From Talinum fruticosum (Eukaryota; Streptophyta; Magnoliopsida; Caryophyllales; Talinaceae): DNA of 64,000 bases. The first letter of the stretch is position 1. The number at the start of each line of letters is the position of its first letter. Made by a program: the position numbers and the translations under genes. The notes below the pieces were generated by a model, which saw only the letters and a list, made by a program, of their open reading frames with translations, did not search any database and was not told the DNA's origin. The stretch spans positions 1,550,001 through 1,614,000 of the forward strand of contig JAITYX010000033.1 in assembly GCA_021018815.1 (NCBI GenBank), given 5' to 3'. Below, one piece after another: positions 51,958 to 63,282 of this stretch.

Positions 51958-53322
51958 TCAGGGATTGACGTCAACAGTTTTTTCAATTGATGATTCACCT
52001 GCATACGCAAAATCACACTGTCAGAAGCAATCTTGACTGAGAGTGGGAGAACTTTAGATCTTGTTTCTTATATAGCTAACATAAAAAACTGAATTGATTA
52101 CTGAAAAAGAATCTTTAAATTGCAAACCTTGGTGATTAGTGGTTACATGATTAAGTCTTTTATGATAGCAGAAATAGAAGAATCCATTAAATTCCAGAGA
52201 ATTGCTTAACACTTACAGTTGTCTGTCTTCATTTTTTTCGCTGGAGGTTCAGCCATCTTTTCATCTGCCCCTTTCTCTGGGCTTTGCTCACCTTCTTGTT
52301 GATTTCCAGCGCTGTGCTCATAATCCTCATCACTCTTGTCATTATCTGCAAAATAGGCTTCTTCACCATCGATGCCTGAAACAATGGGGAAAAGGCAGAC
52401 ACCAAAGATGCATAAACACATAATTTGTTTTCTATTTTTCAATCATATATCTTTATTTGTCTGTCATATTTCAACTCTTTTCTTTCGGGTGGGGGATGAG
52501 TTCAAATTATAGGGTTAGACTCTTAATATTTTGTTGAATCCCCCCTCTCTCTCTCTCACAAAGCTACACAGATGTTTAGGTTATTTGTGTGGTGTTATCA
52601 ACTGTCCTTCGTATGCTGGATCCACCCTCGCATCATGGTCAGGCACTAGTTGAATACTTTCGAGGAGAGAGTGTGCTACAAAGTCTCATATCTATGGATC
52701 TAATCTGGAACAACTCCCAATTGGGTTTTGTTCAGTAAGTGGAGAGAAAAGGCTGCATGTTCCCAAAAGTAACTTGCCTCCATCTAGATGTGCCCTAGTT
52801 TAGGGAAGATCAACATTGGGAGCCATTGGACTAGAAAAAACAACATATGTTGAGAAAAAGGGTTTTTTTAATTTTTTTTTTACTGAGGTTTCGTTGTGGG
52901 GGGAGGTGCAACTTTATTCAAATCAAGAGAACTGAAAAACCAGCAAATTATGTGAATGACTGACCTTCAGGTAGAACAATGAAATGCAGTTTATCATCCA
53001 TCCATCCAAATCTAATCTCTTGGCCCTCCCTCAGGGGTCTGCTTTCAGGAACATGATTCCAACTTATAATCGAATAGATAAAATCATTGTAAACCATTGC
53101 CAAGAAGTGTTCCTGGCGGTTTTCATCATCAACTACCCATATGTTTGCACTACCATCTTCTGTCAGCCTATCTCTCAAAATCCGGGGCATGTTCGGAACA
53201 ATGAATTCCTCGAGAGAATACCTAGGTAATATCAGTTCGGATGTGGTCAGATCAGAATTTGTTAGAATCATGGTGACCGGGTATTGGTCAATTGGTGCAC
53301 AGTTGAGATCAAAGGTTCTCAT
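51958..53322 (-). CDS. Small B3-domain-like protein with acidic tail
   Basis: Three exons, 53322-52965, 52375-52217 and 51998-51958, join in frame to 185 residues. Exon 1 begins MRTFDLNCAPIDQYPVTMIL and encodes a beta-rich domain of about 115 residues: TTSELILPRYSLEEFIVPNM, then SANIWVVDDENRQEHFLAMV, then LREGQEIRFGWMDDKLHFIV. The order of strands and the 'LREGQEI.FGW' close suggest the plant B3 DNA-binding fold found in small plant-specific B3 proteins. Sequence similarity is weak by eye, so the fold is an inference. Exon 2 is acidic and Lys-rich with PPAKKMK, a possible nuclear localisation signal. Exon 3 adds only 13 codons ending VDVNP. The start context and three consensus splice junctions support a real gene. 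Confidence 0.6.
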
Positions 53323-53886
53323 GGTGAATTTGTTGGGAAGAGGAGAAAGGGAGAGTTGTATATTGCTGCAAATAAATTTAAAAAGAATAAAAAGTTCCTG
53401 AACAAATTATTCTTAGCTGCATTATTATCATTCTTGGGTTGCCTTGCCTTATTGCTGGGTGCATTTAAGAAATCTTCTACAATTTTTTACCAAATATGAA
53501 GGAAGCTGATAAAGAGATTGCTATGGATTTGGTTAATTACCTTCTTTGTCGTCTATCACTCAGAGACAGTCATCCTTGTATTGTTGCTTTAGAAAATATG
53601 CTTGAGCATTCTTAATTGAATATATTTTTGCGTCTCATTTGTCGCTAATTTTTTCTATACTTTGTTGGACTTGGTTTTTCTGCTTCTTTGAGATCAGATT
53701 GAAGTTGAAAAGATTAGTTCTCTCTACTATTTTCTCCCAAATTCAAGCTACATTACAAAAGTTCCAAATGTTATACTTCACAAAGCTCCTACTTAGATCG
53801 TAGATACGAAGCATCATGCCCCGTTGCTCCATTGATTCTCAATCACTCAACCTTGATGAAGGTACGCTTGTGTCATTAATAAGATA

Positions 53887-54217
53887 AGAGGGGTTCTTCA
53901 GTGCATAATATATATGTTCCATATCATGATAGTAATCTGATGGAAATATGAATGCAGCTAGGGTAACAGAACACGTACGAAGGCAGGCGTATTTTCAAAT
54001 ACATTATGACTAACAAGCAGCTCGAGGCGTGTATGTCAACTGAAGTTACCTAGAGGGGTTCTTCAGTGCATAATATATGTTCCATATCTCGATAGTAATC
54101 TTAGAACGGAAATATGAATGCAGCTAGGGTAATGGAACACGTACAAAGGCAGGCGTATTTTCAAGTACGTTACAGCTAACAAGCAGCTCAAGGCACGTGT
54201 CAACTAAAGTTACCTAG
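53887..54217. repeat. 165-bp direct tandem duplication
   Basis: AGAGGGGTTCTTCAGTGCAT starts at 53887 and 54052. Both copies carry GAATGCAGCTAGGGTAA, GGCAGGCGTATTTTCAA and CTAACAAGCAGCTC. They differ at about one base in ten. Confidence 0.93.
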
Positions 54218-55509
54218 TAAAGTCTCTATGAGTTGGTATTGGAGACTTAGCTAGTTTCTAATCTTATCAATATTTAGCCTTTCCGCCTCCCTTGAAACCT
54301 ATATGAAGGACATATTTTTTGAGACTTCGATATTACGAGAGGATGGTCCATTTTGGAATCTAGGGTTATTCAAAAGTTAGTTGTAAGGTGTCTCATTTTG
54401 TATGAAACTGTGCCGAAATTGTGTGGACACAATCAAAGTTCAAATGTTGCTCCTGTTCATGTTTGTCAGTATATCTTTGTGTAAATATGATATTATGAGT
54501 GATGAACAGGATCTCCCTTTCCAAATGATACCACTACTATGCTTTCTGGTATTTCAGGTATGAAACTGGGAATCAAAATCCAAGCTAGCTTTGATTTGCT
54601 TGAATCTCAAAATTTAATGTTGTACTTTTTGGGACCCAAGCCAATGCAATGTAACATTTTTCGACAAGCCGAAATTTTATTGTCGATTGCATTGCATTGC
54701 ATTTTACCATATTGAACATGATAACAGCACCCAAAAACAATGAAAGAAGCTTTATATTCTTATTGTAGTTGCGTAATTTACGTGACATCGATATAAGTTA
54801 CAAATTAGTAAAAAATTTAGATTCCTAGTTACATACGTATGCTATCAACACCTCTTTAAAGTCGATATTTTAACCTTGTTTAACTAATATAGAATTTATT
54901 ACGAGATTTACTACCATCTTGAAAATTAATCTAACAACCATAATATGAATCTTACTAAAGCCTACTTAATAATACATTTACAGCTGCTACCCTCGACTAG
55001 CTAACAAATAAAAAGTGGAATCAATAATTCCTGATATTTATATTTTATTATTTTCTACGCCTTATTAACGCATGTGAGGCCGAAACATATTAGTACCAAC
55101 TAATAGCAATTTTACTAATAAGGTCGGAGCTTAATAGTTAAGACCGAGGTCCACAATTAGTAAGAATTTTTACTGCCAATAAAAAAGAAAATTTATAAGA
55201 CTCGTAGGACCATTCATTTACATAAAATACACAAAATATGAGATCCACTTAAGTAAGGCATCGTACTCGAGTCCTATAAATGACAAAATTTCGTAATAAA
55301 AGTGTTTTATTGACTCCGAGTCATTAGATAATTAAAGATTAAAAACATAACTTTTTCGAACTCTCGAAAGTTCTATTAAGCAAAAAAGGGTCCTTTTAAA
55401 CAATAAAAATAGAAACTTCCGTCTGGTTTGCAACCCTAAAATTCCTGTTTTCTTGGTTTAATTTTGTTTCCTCTGACCTATTCATACTTCTTATTCTCTT
55501 CTTCTATAC

Positions 55510-55540
<31 letters not shown>

Positions 55541-55965
55541 AAACCTCTGCATAATTTTCTTTTTGTTGGTCAAGTCCATTAGCTTGACTTCCAAGCATAT
55601 CTTTCCTTTTTTTTTATTTATTTTATTCTCCAGAAAAGTATGCAATATATATAGAATTAAAAACAGAATCCTTGTAGGGCAAGGTTTTGAGTAGACTATA
55701 AAACCCCAGGTATTCCCCCCAAAAAAAGAAATTAAAAAAACCCTCAAAATTAATTTCATGATTTTTGGAAGCAATCTTGTATGATTTATGTCTTAATTTG
55801 TATAATTATTAGAAGAAGTCTGTATTCATTGGTTTTGAATAATTTGCAGGAATTAATTAATTTTATAAAAATCTCTTTGGATTTTGAGAATTAGCCTGAA
55901 TTTGATCGGTGGAGGAGATTTTTTTAAAAAAAAATAAAAATTTGGCAAATTCATCCAAATTAAAG
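54218..55965. other. AT-rich intergenic DNA
   Basis: No gene is recognised. A (TTA)n microsatellite lies at 55509-55537. A short CGGAGCTTAATAGTTAAGAC stretch near 55125 resembles a tRNA A-box region of an old SINE, without a convincing partner. Confidence 0.4.
55509..55537. repeat. (TTA)n microsatellite
   Basis: About nine uninterrupted TTA units. Confidence 0.95.
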
Positions 55966-56621
55966 ATGGCCCGATTTTGTCGATCTCAAGGCCTAAAGTT
56001 GGTCGTTTGGTGTAGTCATTGTTCCACTTATCGACTTGCTGATCTCCAAGCTTCCTTCATGTACGTATTCTCTCCTCTCTCTCCCTCTCTCTCTCTATCT
56101 ATCTAGTCCAGATGCCGTAAATCGGTATCTATAAATTCAAGTTATCATATATAATATTTTATTTTAATTTTTTTATATCTTATACCCTATTTCTATAATG
56201 TCACCGAGCCCAATACTCGAAAGGTCTTTTTGACTTTACATAAAAAACAAAATCTATTTATGTTTTATGTTATTTTCTTTTTGTTTATGTTCTTTTATGT
56301 TCAATCGCTTTTTATTTAACAACTCGTTTTGTTCGTTTATGCTCTTCTATATTCGTTTATATTTATGTGCGTTTAGTATATAAGTTCGAACAAACTCTAA
56401 ATTTTCTTTATAACAGAGATAACTTTGAGACGATTTTGATCTGAAGTTAAGCTTCAATACAATTGAAAAATATGGACTAAAATTGAATGTTATGCGACAG
56501 ATGCTGCAGTGGATGTGGGAAGGTGATTGCTGATGCTGAACAAGTGAGGAACTTTTGCTGCACCTCTGATTCAACTTCTTCAACTGCAAAAGTTCAAACC
56601 CAGAATTCAAAGAAGGGGTAG
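55966..56621 (+). CDS. 71-residue zinc-ribbon protein, TFIIB/BRF-like N-terminus
   Basis: Two exons, 55966-56060 and 56501-56621, join in frame at a phase-2 intron. The protein begins MARFCRSQGLKLVVWCSHC. Four cysteines form a ribbon: C16-x2-C19, then about 14 residues, then C34-x2-C37 inside CCSGCGKVIADAEQV. The VVWCSHC start and CCSGCGKV close resemble the zinc ribbon of TFIIB-type factors, particularly BRF1 of RNA polymerase III. The cyclin-fold domains that normally follow are absent, and the tail is Ser/Thr-rich and stops at SKKG. It could be a stand-alone small protein, a truncated paralog, or the first exons of a longer isoform (a weak GT lies at the end of exon 2). A tRNA gene about 0.55 kb downstream is probably coincidental. 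Confidence 0.55.
56275..56395. repeat. Third GTTCGTTTATG-rich dispersed repeat stretch
   Basis: Repeated TTTATGTTC and GTTCGTTTATG words, related in style to 28740-29165 and 31690-31865. It lies inside the intron of the zinc-ribbon gene. Confidence 0.35.
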
Positions 56622-57168
56622 TTCATCTCTTTTGGGGTTGGATTCACTGTTCTTTCATTTTGATGAATAATGGTCTTACAAATTTTTACTTTTTGCAGAA
56701 TTCTGTAGATACCCTAATAAAATTTGTACCACCTTTTAATTTCTTGGTTTGTGTTTCTTGTTTATGTTTTTTTTTATGTTTTGGGGTTTAAATGTCAGGT
56801 TTTTAGCATCAACGACTGAGATATATTATATTAAAACTTGAATTTTCTCCGAATTACATTGTTCAACTTTATCATATGCTCCTTCATATAATGTCAGAAA
56901 ATTCTACTAAAACAAGTGATTATTATGGGTCCGTTCAATTAATTTAAGTTTTAATAAGGTCTTCTATTTAAGAAAAATTTAAAAATCATACTCATTATCG
57001 TTGACAATAACCCGACTCCATTAACAAATAATCAAATACACAAAAAACAAAAATACCATTTCGTTGCAGACTCAATGAATCAGACATTTGATCATCTGAT
57101 AACTTGGGATTAATAAATAGAAATTAAATTAAACATAATTAATTAGGGTGGTTGATGAGCCAACTGAT

Positions 57169-57240
57169 GCCCCTATAGCTCAGTGGTAGAGCGTCAGTCT
57201 TGTAAACTGAAGGTCTGTAGTTCGATCCTGCATGGGGGCA
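57169..57240 (+). tRNA. tRNA-Thr, anticodon UGU
   Basis: A complete 72-nt cloverleaf. The acceptor stem GCCCCTA pairs with TGGGGGC, the D-arm contains the A-box TAGCTCAGTGG, and the anticodon stem TCAGT/ACTGA encloses the loop CTTGTAA with anticodon TGT. The T-arm contains TTCGATC (B-box). Discriminator base A; no intron and no encoded CCA. A T-run follows at once. It reads codon ACA. The sequence is of nuclear type rather than plastid trnT. Confidence 0.97.
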
Positions 57241-57244
57241 TTCA

Positions 57245-57252
57245 TTTTTTTT
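57245..57252 (+). terminator. RNA polymerase III terminator of tRNA-Thr
   Basis: A run of eight T residues starts 5 bp after the tRNA, a typical Pol III stop signal. Confidence 0.8.
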
Positions 57253-58049
57253 CCTTGTTTTTATTAAGCTTCTCAAAACTAGGTGAGAACTTTTGGAGAA
57301 ACTTACAATAGAAGAAATTGAATGATGCAACCTATGTTGAAAGTTTTTGTTTTGTTTATTTTGTTTCGCATTCCGTTCTCAGGGCAACCATCTTGGCATA
57401 GGTTTGGAGATCCATTTGTGAGGTAAAATGAAAAAGTAGTCGTAAAATACTATTATATTATTATGTAAGTGTGGTGTACTAAATTCGACCTCTGAAATCG
57501 TTACAAATATTTGCAACTTCTTAGCAATGGTATCGATGGGTGTAGATTTGTAGTTACCTCCTCTCTTGCCCGACTGATAAACCTATATTTTTTGTAATTC
57601 TAATAATTTCGGTCATCGTTCTAAAAAAAAAGAGAAGAGATCAAATTTCTAATATTTGAATTTTAAAGCAAACAATTATAAAAGTAATTTTATATTTACA
57701 AACAAAATTTCTGAATTTGCTACTATATTGCCTAGTTTTACAACCACTTTTTTTCTTTTTCTAAAGAAGAGTAGATCTTTTGGCCAGTTTACCATCTGTA
57801 TTAGTATTTCCATGAGAAAAACCCAAGCCAGAACCAGCCACAAACAAATCAGTAGGCAAAGGTTTGGGATTTTTGTTATCCAAATCACTTTCGGAAGCAA
57901 TAAATGGTTGCCACATCATCCTCTCTATGTGCCCACATAACCCAGAAAAAGGACCCTCTATCCAAGTATCTCAGCCTCAGAGCTAACTGAAGAAAATAGC
58001 CCCTGAATTTAACAGATCATCTGAAAAAGTTTTTCATCTGAAATTAGAA

Positions 58050-60729
58050 ATGGAAGCAACATTTGCAGCAACTCAATCTCTCTCCTCCTATGCTAAGTTA
58101 TATAGGCCACCAAGTAGCTGTTCTACTTCTAGCCAATTTTCTCCCTCATTTTTTCAATGTAAAACTCCTCTTTTTGCCCATCAATCTGCTCAAAATTTGG
58201 GGTTTAGGGTTCTAACATTACAATGTCTCAGAATCAAGCCTTGCCCACAAAGGAATTTTGCAGTTGTTTGTGCTTCTGAAGGGGAAAAGCCTCAGCTGAT
58301 GTTGCCCAGGGTTGGCTTCTTGAGCCTGTGGGTCAGTTCAATTCTTTATTAATAATTTTGCTTCTTGAATATGAAACTTATGATAATGCTTTATTCAAGT
58401 GGCAAGATGATCAAATGTTGTTGTTGTTGTTGCTATGACTGTTTGATTAGGGATTTTGGCAACGGCTTCATCAATCTCTCTCCTCCTATGCTCGGTTATC
58501 TGAGTATGATCCTTCAAGTGTAATGTGAAACCTAGGCAAATTTTGGGACTCTAATGTCATATGCCTAATATTGAGTTGAACTTCTAGGGCTAGACTAGAC
58601 ACATGTGAAACCTAGGCAATTTGATTGTAGTTTGGAGTTGTCCTAAGCTCTTTCTTTTGGGTATCGATTTAGCGTTGCTTATAAAGGGTATAGCTTGTAT
58701 ATCATGGATTTTCTCCATTCTGAAGACTCGAACTGGAGACCTTGTTCAACGGGACAGGTGCCAAATCACTTGAACCAACTTATATTGCCGTCCACTAAGC
58801 TTGTTAATAAAGTACAAACAATAGTATATGAAAACTTTAGGTTGGTTTGGTATGAGTTGGATCAAATACCTGTTGCCAAAACCAGGGAGTCTAATTTTCG
58901 GTTGCTCAACTTGGGTACTTAAGTACGGGTCAGTTTTGCAAGGTCTAGCTAGGAAAAGTGGTGTTGCTGAGCCAATACATCAATTATTAATTAGGAATGC
59001 TGTCAAATTTGTTATATTACCTTTGCAGGAGATGGAGATTGGAAGCACATTGGCTACAAGGTTGAAATGCCAGGCTCTTATGAAATCTTTTCTGTAAGTT
59101 GATTTTTGTTGTTTTTCTTTTCCATCATCAGATTCTAGAATTGTAGCTAATCACACATCAGAGTATTCATGTTTTGTGCAAATTGACCAGAGTGAGATGA
59201 TTGTCGGCCGTGTTCCAGAGAAGGCAGATTTGGTAATTCCAGTCGCCACAGGTACTTCCACTCTCTGATCATTTATTGATAGCACATTCTATTTGTATGG
59301 TGTTTTGGCTTCACCTTAGACATTGTCTTGTTGTCCAAGGAAACTTCAGGAAATGTGCTAAAGGGCTGATCTTTTTTGTATGCTGGACGGAATCCAAAAC
59401 CACTCAAGTTGACAGTTTGTGAGTGGCGATTGAGCCTCTGACGCTTTAGTTCTAGGCTCAATATAGCAGTGTATATACGTAAAAAGAGTAATGAAGAATA
59501 GTTGACCTATACAAGATCATCTCTTCCTAATATAGGCAGGGATTTTTCTTCCTACCTAACACGAATAGGAAGCACCCCATGGGCTCTCATATGGGCAGAC
59601 ATTTTTGGGGGTTTATGAGATTGAGCTTCTGACACTTTAGTTCAAGGTTCAATATAGCAGTGTATTCTCAGGATAGAATGGAGGAATACGTAAAAAAAGT
59701 AATGAACAACAGTTGATCTATGCAAGATCATCTCTTCCTATTATAGGCAGGGACTTTTCTTCCCACCTAACTCGAATAGGAAACTCCCTGTGGGTTCTGA
59801 TATGGGCAGACATTTTTTAGGGTTTATGAGATTGGGCTCATAAATGATGATTGTTGTCCAATTACCTACTTAAAACAAATTGCATTTAGGTAATGCTATA
59901 CCTACTAAATGAGTTGTTTGGAAAAAGTTGATTTGTGCTAGAATTGTAGATGAAAATTTCATGTCAACTATTTCAGGTAGCTGTCATATAGGGCAACATG
60001 CTTTTTCATATAGATAAAATTCTTTTTCAAATATGCAAATAAGTTTGTCAAGAAGATCTTTCAATAGAGTTACTTCAAGTTTGAATCAATAAATGGTCGT
60101 CTTATTTTGCAGCTGGTTTTGGGTTGTTCGGTTTAGGTAACAGGAGACATGCTAGTTGCCAGGAGTTCTACTTTACTAGCACTGTCTAAAGTGTCAACTG
60201 TTCTGAGCTCACAGTATTGGGATTTCATTCAGTTCAAAGACAATTTTTTTGTTGGTTTTAGATTTCAGCAGCAAATGTATACATGAAGTTTCATTCAGCT
60301 GATATAGTGATCAATGTTGGGTTTCGGGTGTTCTGCAGTTTCTGGGATACATGCTCGGATTGAAAATAAAGAAGGGGGTCTATTCATCACAGATTTGGAC
60401 AGCACAAACGGGACTTACATCAACGAAAAACGGGTACCTCCAGGTGCCACAGCTCGCGTTCCTCCTGGAAGCTTACTCACATTTGGTAATCACTTTAGCA
60501 CAAGATTTTCCGTAGATATGATAACTTAGATATGTGCATTGTTGATTGATTTACAATGTTGAATGGTCTATCAATTGATGTTTGTGGATGGGTTTCAGGG
60601 GATACCCATCTTGCAATGTTTCGGGTTTCAAAGCTGGAGAAAGCTCTAAAAACAGAAACAGAAGCTGAACTAGCATCTGAAGAGAAAGCAGAAAGTGAAG
60701 AGGCTCCTCAGCCAGAAACTGCTAGCTGA
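58050..60729 (+). CDS. Plastid-type FHA-domain protein, one frame break
   Basis: This is a phosphothreonine-binding FHA-domain protein with a Ser/Phe/Gln-rich N-terminus typical of a chloroplast transit peptide. Five exons: 58050-58331, 59029-59093, 59191-59251, 60339-60485 and 60599-60729. FHA landmarks are MIVGRVPEKADLVIPV (Gly-Arg), VSGIHAR (Ser-x-x-His) and DLDSTNGTYINEKRV (Asn-Gly). The C-terminus is Glu/Ala-rich, ending PETAS. The exon 1 frame and exon 2 frame do not join: after CASEGEK the sequence GWLLEPVG, which precedes DGDWKHIGYKV, is one base out of register. One added base in the GGGG/AAAA runs at 58281-58288 restores 228 residues. It resembles the Arabidopsis At2g21530 type, recognised from the domain and the GDGDWKHIG block. 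The partner and role are unknown. Confidence 0.85.
58690..58800 (-). repeat. SINE-type relic in FHA gene intron 1
   Basis: On the minus strand it reads TTGGTTCAAGTGATTTGGCA, then CAAGGTCTCCAGTTCGAGTC, an A-box/B-box-like arrangement of tRNA-derived plant SINEs, followed by pyrimidine-rich sequence. The ends are not defined. Confidence 0.45.
59430..59840. repeat. About 191-bp direct tandem duplication in FHA gene intron 3
   Basis: TTGAGC.TCTGAC.CTTTAG, CAATATAGCAGTGTAT, AAGATCATCTCTTCCTA.TAT and ATATGGGCAGACATTTTT occur twice in the same order. The second copy has a roughly 20-bp extra segment. The divergence suggests an older event than the 95-bp duplication. Confidence 0.9.
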
Positions 60730-61511
60730 GTTCTGGGTTTCTCTCATTTTTCAGGGCTATTCCCTCCTTTGTATTTTAAAAAATGAGTATGACATGAATA
60801 AAGGATTGATGCTTATATTCCTTCATGAGTAAATCAGTAATTCATAATCCTGCGTGGAGTCAGCTATACCTACTTAACAGTATTGAGTGTCCGACATAGA
60901 TGTTATGTTAGTCCCGACAATTTTCTAAAAACCAAAAATGTACGTTTTCTTTGTTCAAAATGACAGGTTGAGTATCCATATTAGACTAGAATATCAAGTG
61001 TACAACATGGATACTTGAGCAAAATGAAGAATGCAAGAACCTAGATTCATACCATTTATAGTTGCGTTTTTCATTTTAACTCTCTACTTCTACTTAAGAT
61101 GTAAGAAGAAAATATTAACCACTCAAAAGATGAGAAATAGTGTGTAATACTACAGATTTATGTAAATTTTTCTCAATACCAATAAGGTATTGGTTGAGTT
61201 AGTATCAGTCTTATTCTAATAAGGAGTGAATACAAGTTCAAATTTCTAAAAAACAGTTATTAGTAAGATTTTTACCTTAAACATTCGCCGCCCGTTAAAA
61301 AAATGTAATTTTTTCTCAGTAATGGGTATTACGCTGCTTTCTTTACATTTCCATGGATTATTCCCCTTTTCATAAAAGATCATGCAAGAAACAATCAAGC
61401 TTTAATTTAACATTTAAAAAAAAATTATTCTCAATATTAATAATAATACCAAGTCACCTCTTATAATTATTATTAGTAGTAGTTTTTTCAATAGCATTCA
61501 ATTTAGACTCT

Positions 61512-61513
<2 letters not shown>

Positions 61514-61552
<39 letters not shown>
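61514..61552. repeat. (AT)n microsatellite
   Basis: About 19 AT units. Confidence 0.95.
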
Positions 61553-61553
<1 letters not shown>

Positions 61554-61874
61554 CAATCACTTAAAATTTCTTTACTTGATAATGTGCTTTTATTAATTGT
61601 GGATTTTCTATATGTTGATGCAATCAATGATTAAAAAAGAATTACATTGATGCTGGTTGAATAAATAAGAGTAAAAGGGTATGATTGGAAGTTAAATTGG
61701 AAACGTGTCACACTAATGCTCAAACGTTAATGCTTTTGACGTTTGAAAAGCGTTGGTTAAAACGTTACTTATTAATATTAAATGTTTGTTTACCGAATAA
61801 CTAAAATTATATAAAATAGTGTTTTGACTAGTCAAAACATCAAATATTGCCTAAAACAATGTTGCCGAATATGG

Positions 61875-61965
61875 CCAACGTATTAGTTTAATGGTTAAGA
61901 CAGAGAGACTGAAGTATATTAAATTTTAGATTCGATCCTCCTTCTACTTATATTGTAATTGTATT
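61875..61965 (+). repeat. Possible tRNA-derived SINE remnant
   Basis: AGTTTAATGGTTAAGACAGA (A-box-like) is followed about 55 bp later by GATTCGATCCTCC (B-box-like). No tail or target duplication could be fixed. Confidence 0.4.
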
Positions 61966-62675
61966 GTATACCCTTGTGTGACTTCTTCGAACAAAAACAA
62001 ATAATAATAACAATAATATGAGATTGAAGTGACCAAATTATTTGGTCCTAAAACAATAAAATGATGACCTACATCGAACATTTGTCCATTAAAAAATATT
62101 GTATTTAAGTCTCTTGTCTAGGCTTACAAATATCATGTAAGTAAATTTTAAAAATATAGTATGATTAAACCATGGAAGGTATTACTACTCATAAATGGTG
62201 CAAAATTATCTTTTCATATATAATTTTTAAAAATATATAATGACACATATAATGCCTCTTTTTAGATAAATATTATTCAATTAAAATATATTTTATATTT
62301 GTCGGCATAGTCCATGAATATTAAACCTTCATACTGCATAATTAATCGTAATCGTTAAAAAATTGGTGATTTTAACGTATGTACAACATATTAATTTAGG
62401 TATAGTAAGAAATTGGATTTAAAAAAACGTACTTTAAGATGTCTTCACATTTATTATCACAAAAAAAAGGGTTAAGTCTCGCTCTCATGAAAATAATTTG
62501 AAGAATCCGTTGAGAACCTGGCGACCATGAATGATCATCAAAATTCAGGAGTTTCTCTTTCCTCTGATAAATGAATTCCATTGGAGCCTATAGAATGCAA
62601 ACTCAATTCTCTCAGTTGTAGAGAAGAGAGAGAGAGAGAGATACTGGTTTTCTCTCTCCTCCATTGCCAATGCCA

Positions 62676-63282
62676 ATGGCCTCCCCAGACTTCCATCCAA
62701 GGCTTTCCTTTTCATCATTGTCATCGTCTTCTTCATCAACAGCATTCATCCCACTTCACAAGACTCAACTTCATCCTCGAATGCACCCCCATTCTCTCTC
62801 CTCACCCCCAAATCCGCCCAAACCGAGTGCTTCCCGCCACCCCCACAAACATCTCATCCTCATAATCTCCCTCTCTCTCCTCCCTTTCACCCTCTACCTC
62901 CTCTCCCTCTACCGCTCTCTCCACGTTCCCTCTCCCTCCACCTACGGCCTCGTCGTTGAGATCGCAGATTCTCACTCCCAAATCCGCGTTTTCCGATCAC
63001 TCAATGAAATTTCTGGCACGCCATTTTCAGGGGAGACCTCCGATTTCATGCGGGCTGAACCGGGCGTATCCGGGTCCGACCCGGTTTTGGTGGGTCGGGT
63101 AGTGTCGAAGTTAGTGGGTTTTGCAAAGGGAAAAATTCCCAACTCTGAGTGGAAGGCGACGAGGGTTCAGCTGTTGATCACGGCTGAAGAGGATGCCATT
63201 GAGCCTGTTTTGGAGGAATGTCGTCGGGTTTTGAGATTGTCTGGTTTTATGTTTAGAAACGATTGGGCTTCTGTTTTGAGAG
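62676..63282 (+). CDS. Apyrase (GDA1/CD39) family protein, first exon, degenerate nucleotide motifs
   Basis: Exon 1 runs from the ATG at 62676 (or 62664, in frame) to a GTGGGT donor after 63282, phase 1. Later exons lie beyond the right edge or were not recognised. A Ser/Pro/His-rich N-terminus precedes a signal-anchor helix (HLILIISLSLLPFTLYLLSL), as in Golgi/endomembrane apyrases of the APY6 type. The following domain aligns by eye with apyrases: EPGVSGS..., KLVGFAKGKIPNSEWKATRV, ECRRVLRLSGF and RNDWASV. The first two apyrase conserved regions are altered: DGGSTGTR-type residues are replaced by IADSHSQIR, and TAGLR by TAEED. These regions normally hold the phosphates, so catalysis is doubtful. 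The frame itself is unbroken. Confidence 0.65.

Larger units (their letters stand above)
60730..62663. other. AT-rich intergenic DNA
   Basis: No gene is recognised. An (AT)n microsatellite lies at 61514-61552. Positions 61880-61960 (TTTAATGGTTAAGAC...GATTCGATCCTCC) look like a tRNA-derived SINE remnant with recognisable A- and B-box-like words. Confidence 0.45.

Noticed and set aside
57139..57330. A 63-codon minus-strand frame over the tRNA gene
   Set aside because: It is the antisense reading of tRNA-Thr. Such frames are a known source of false hypothetical proteins.
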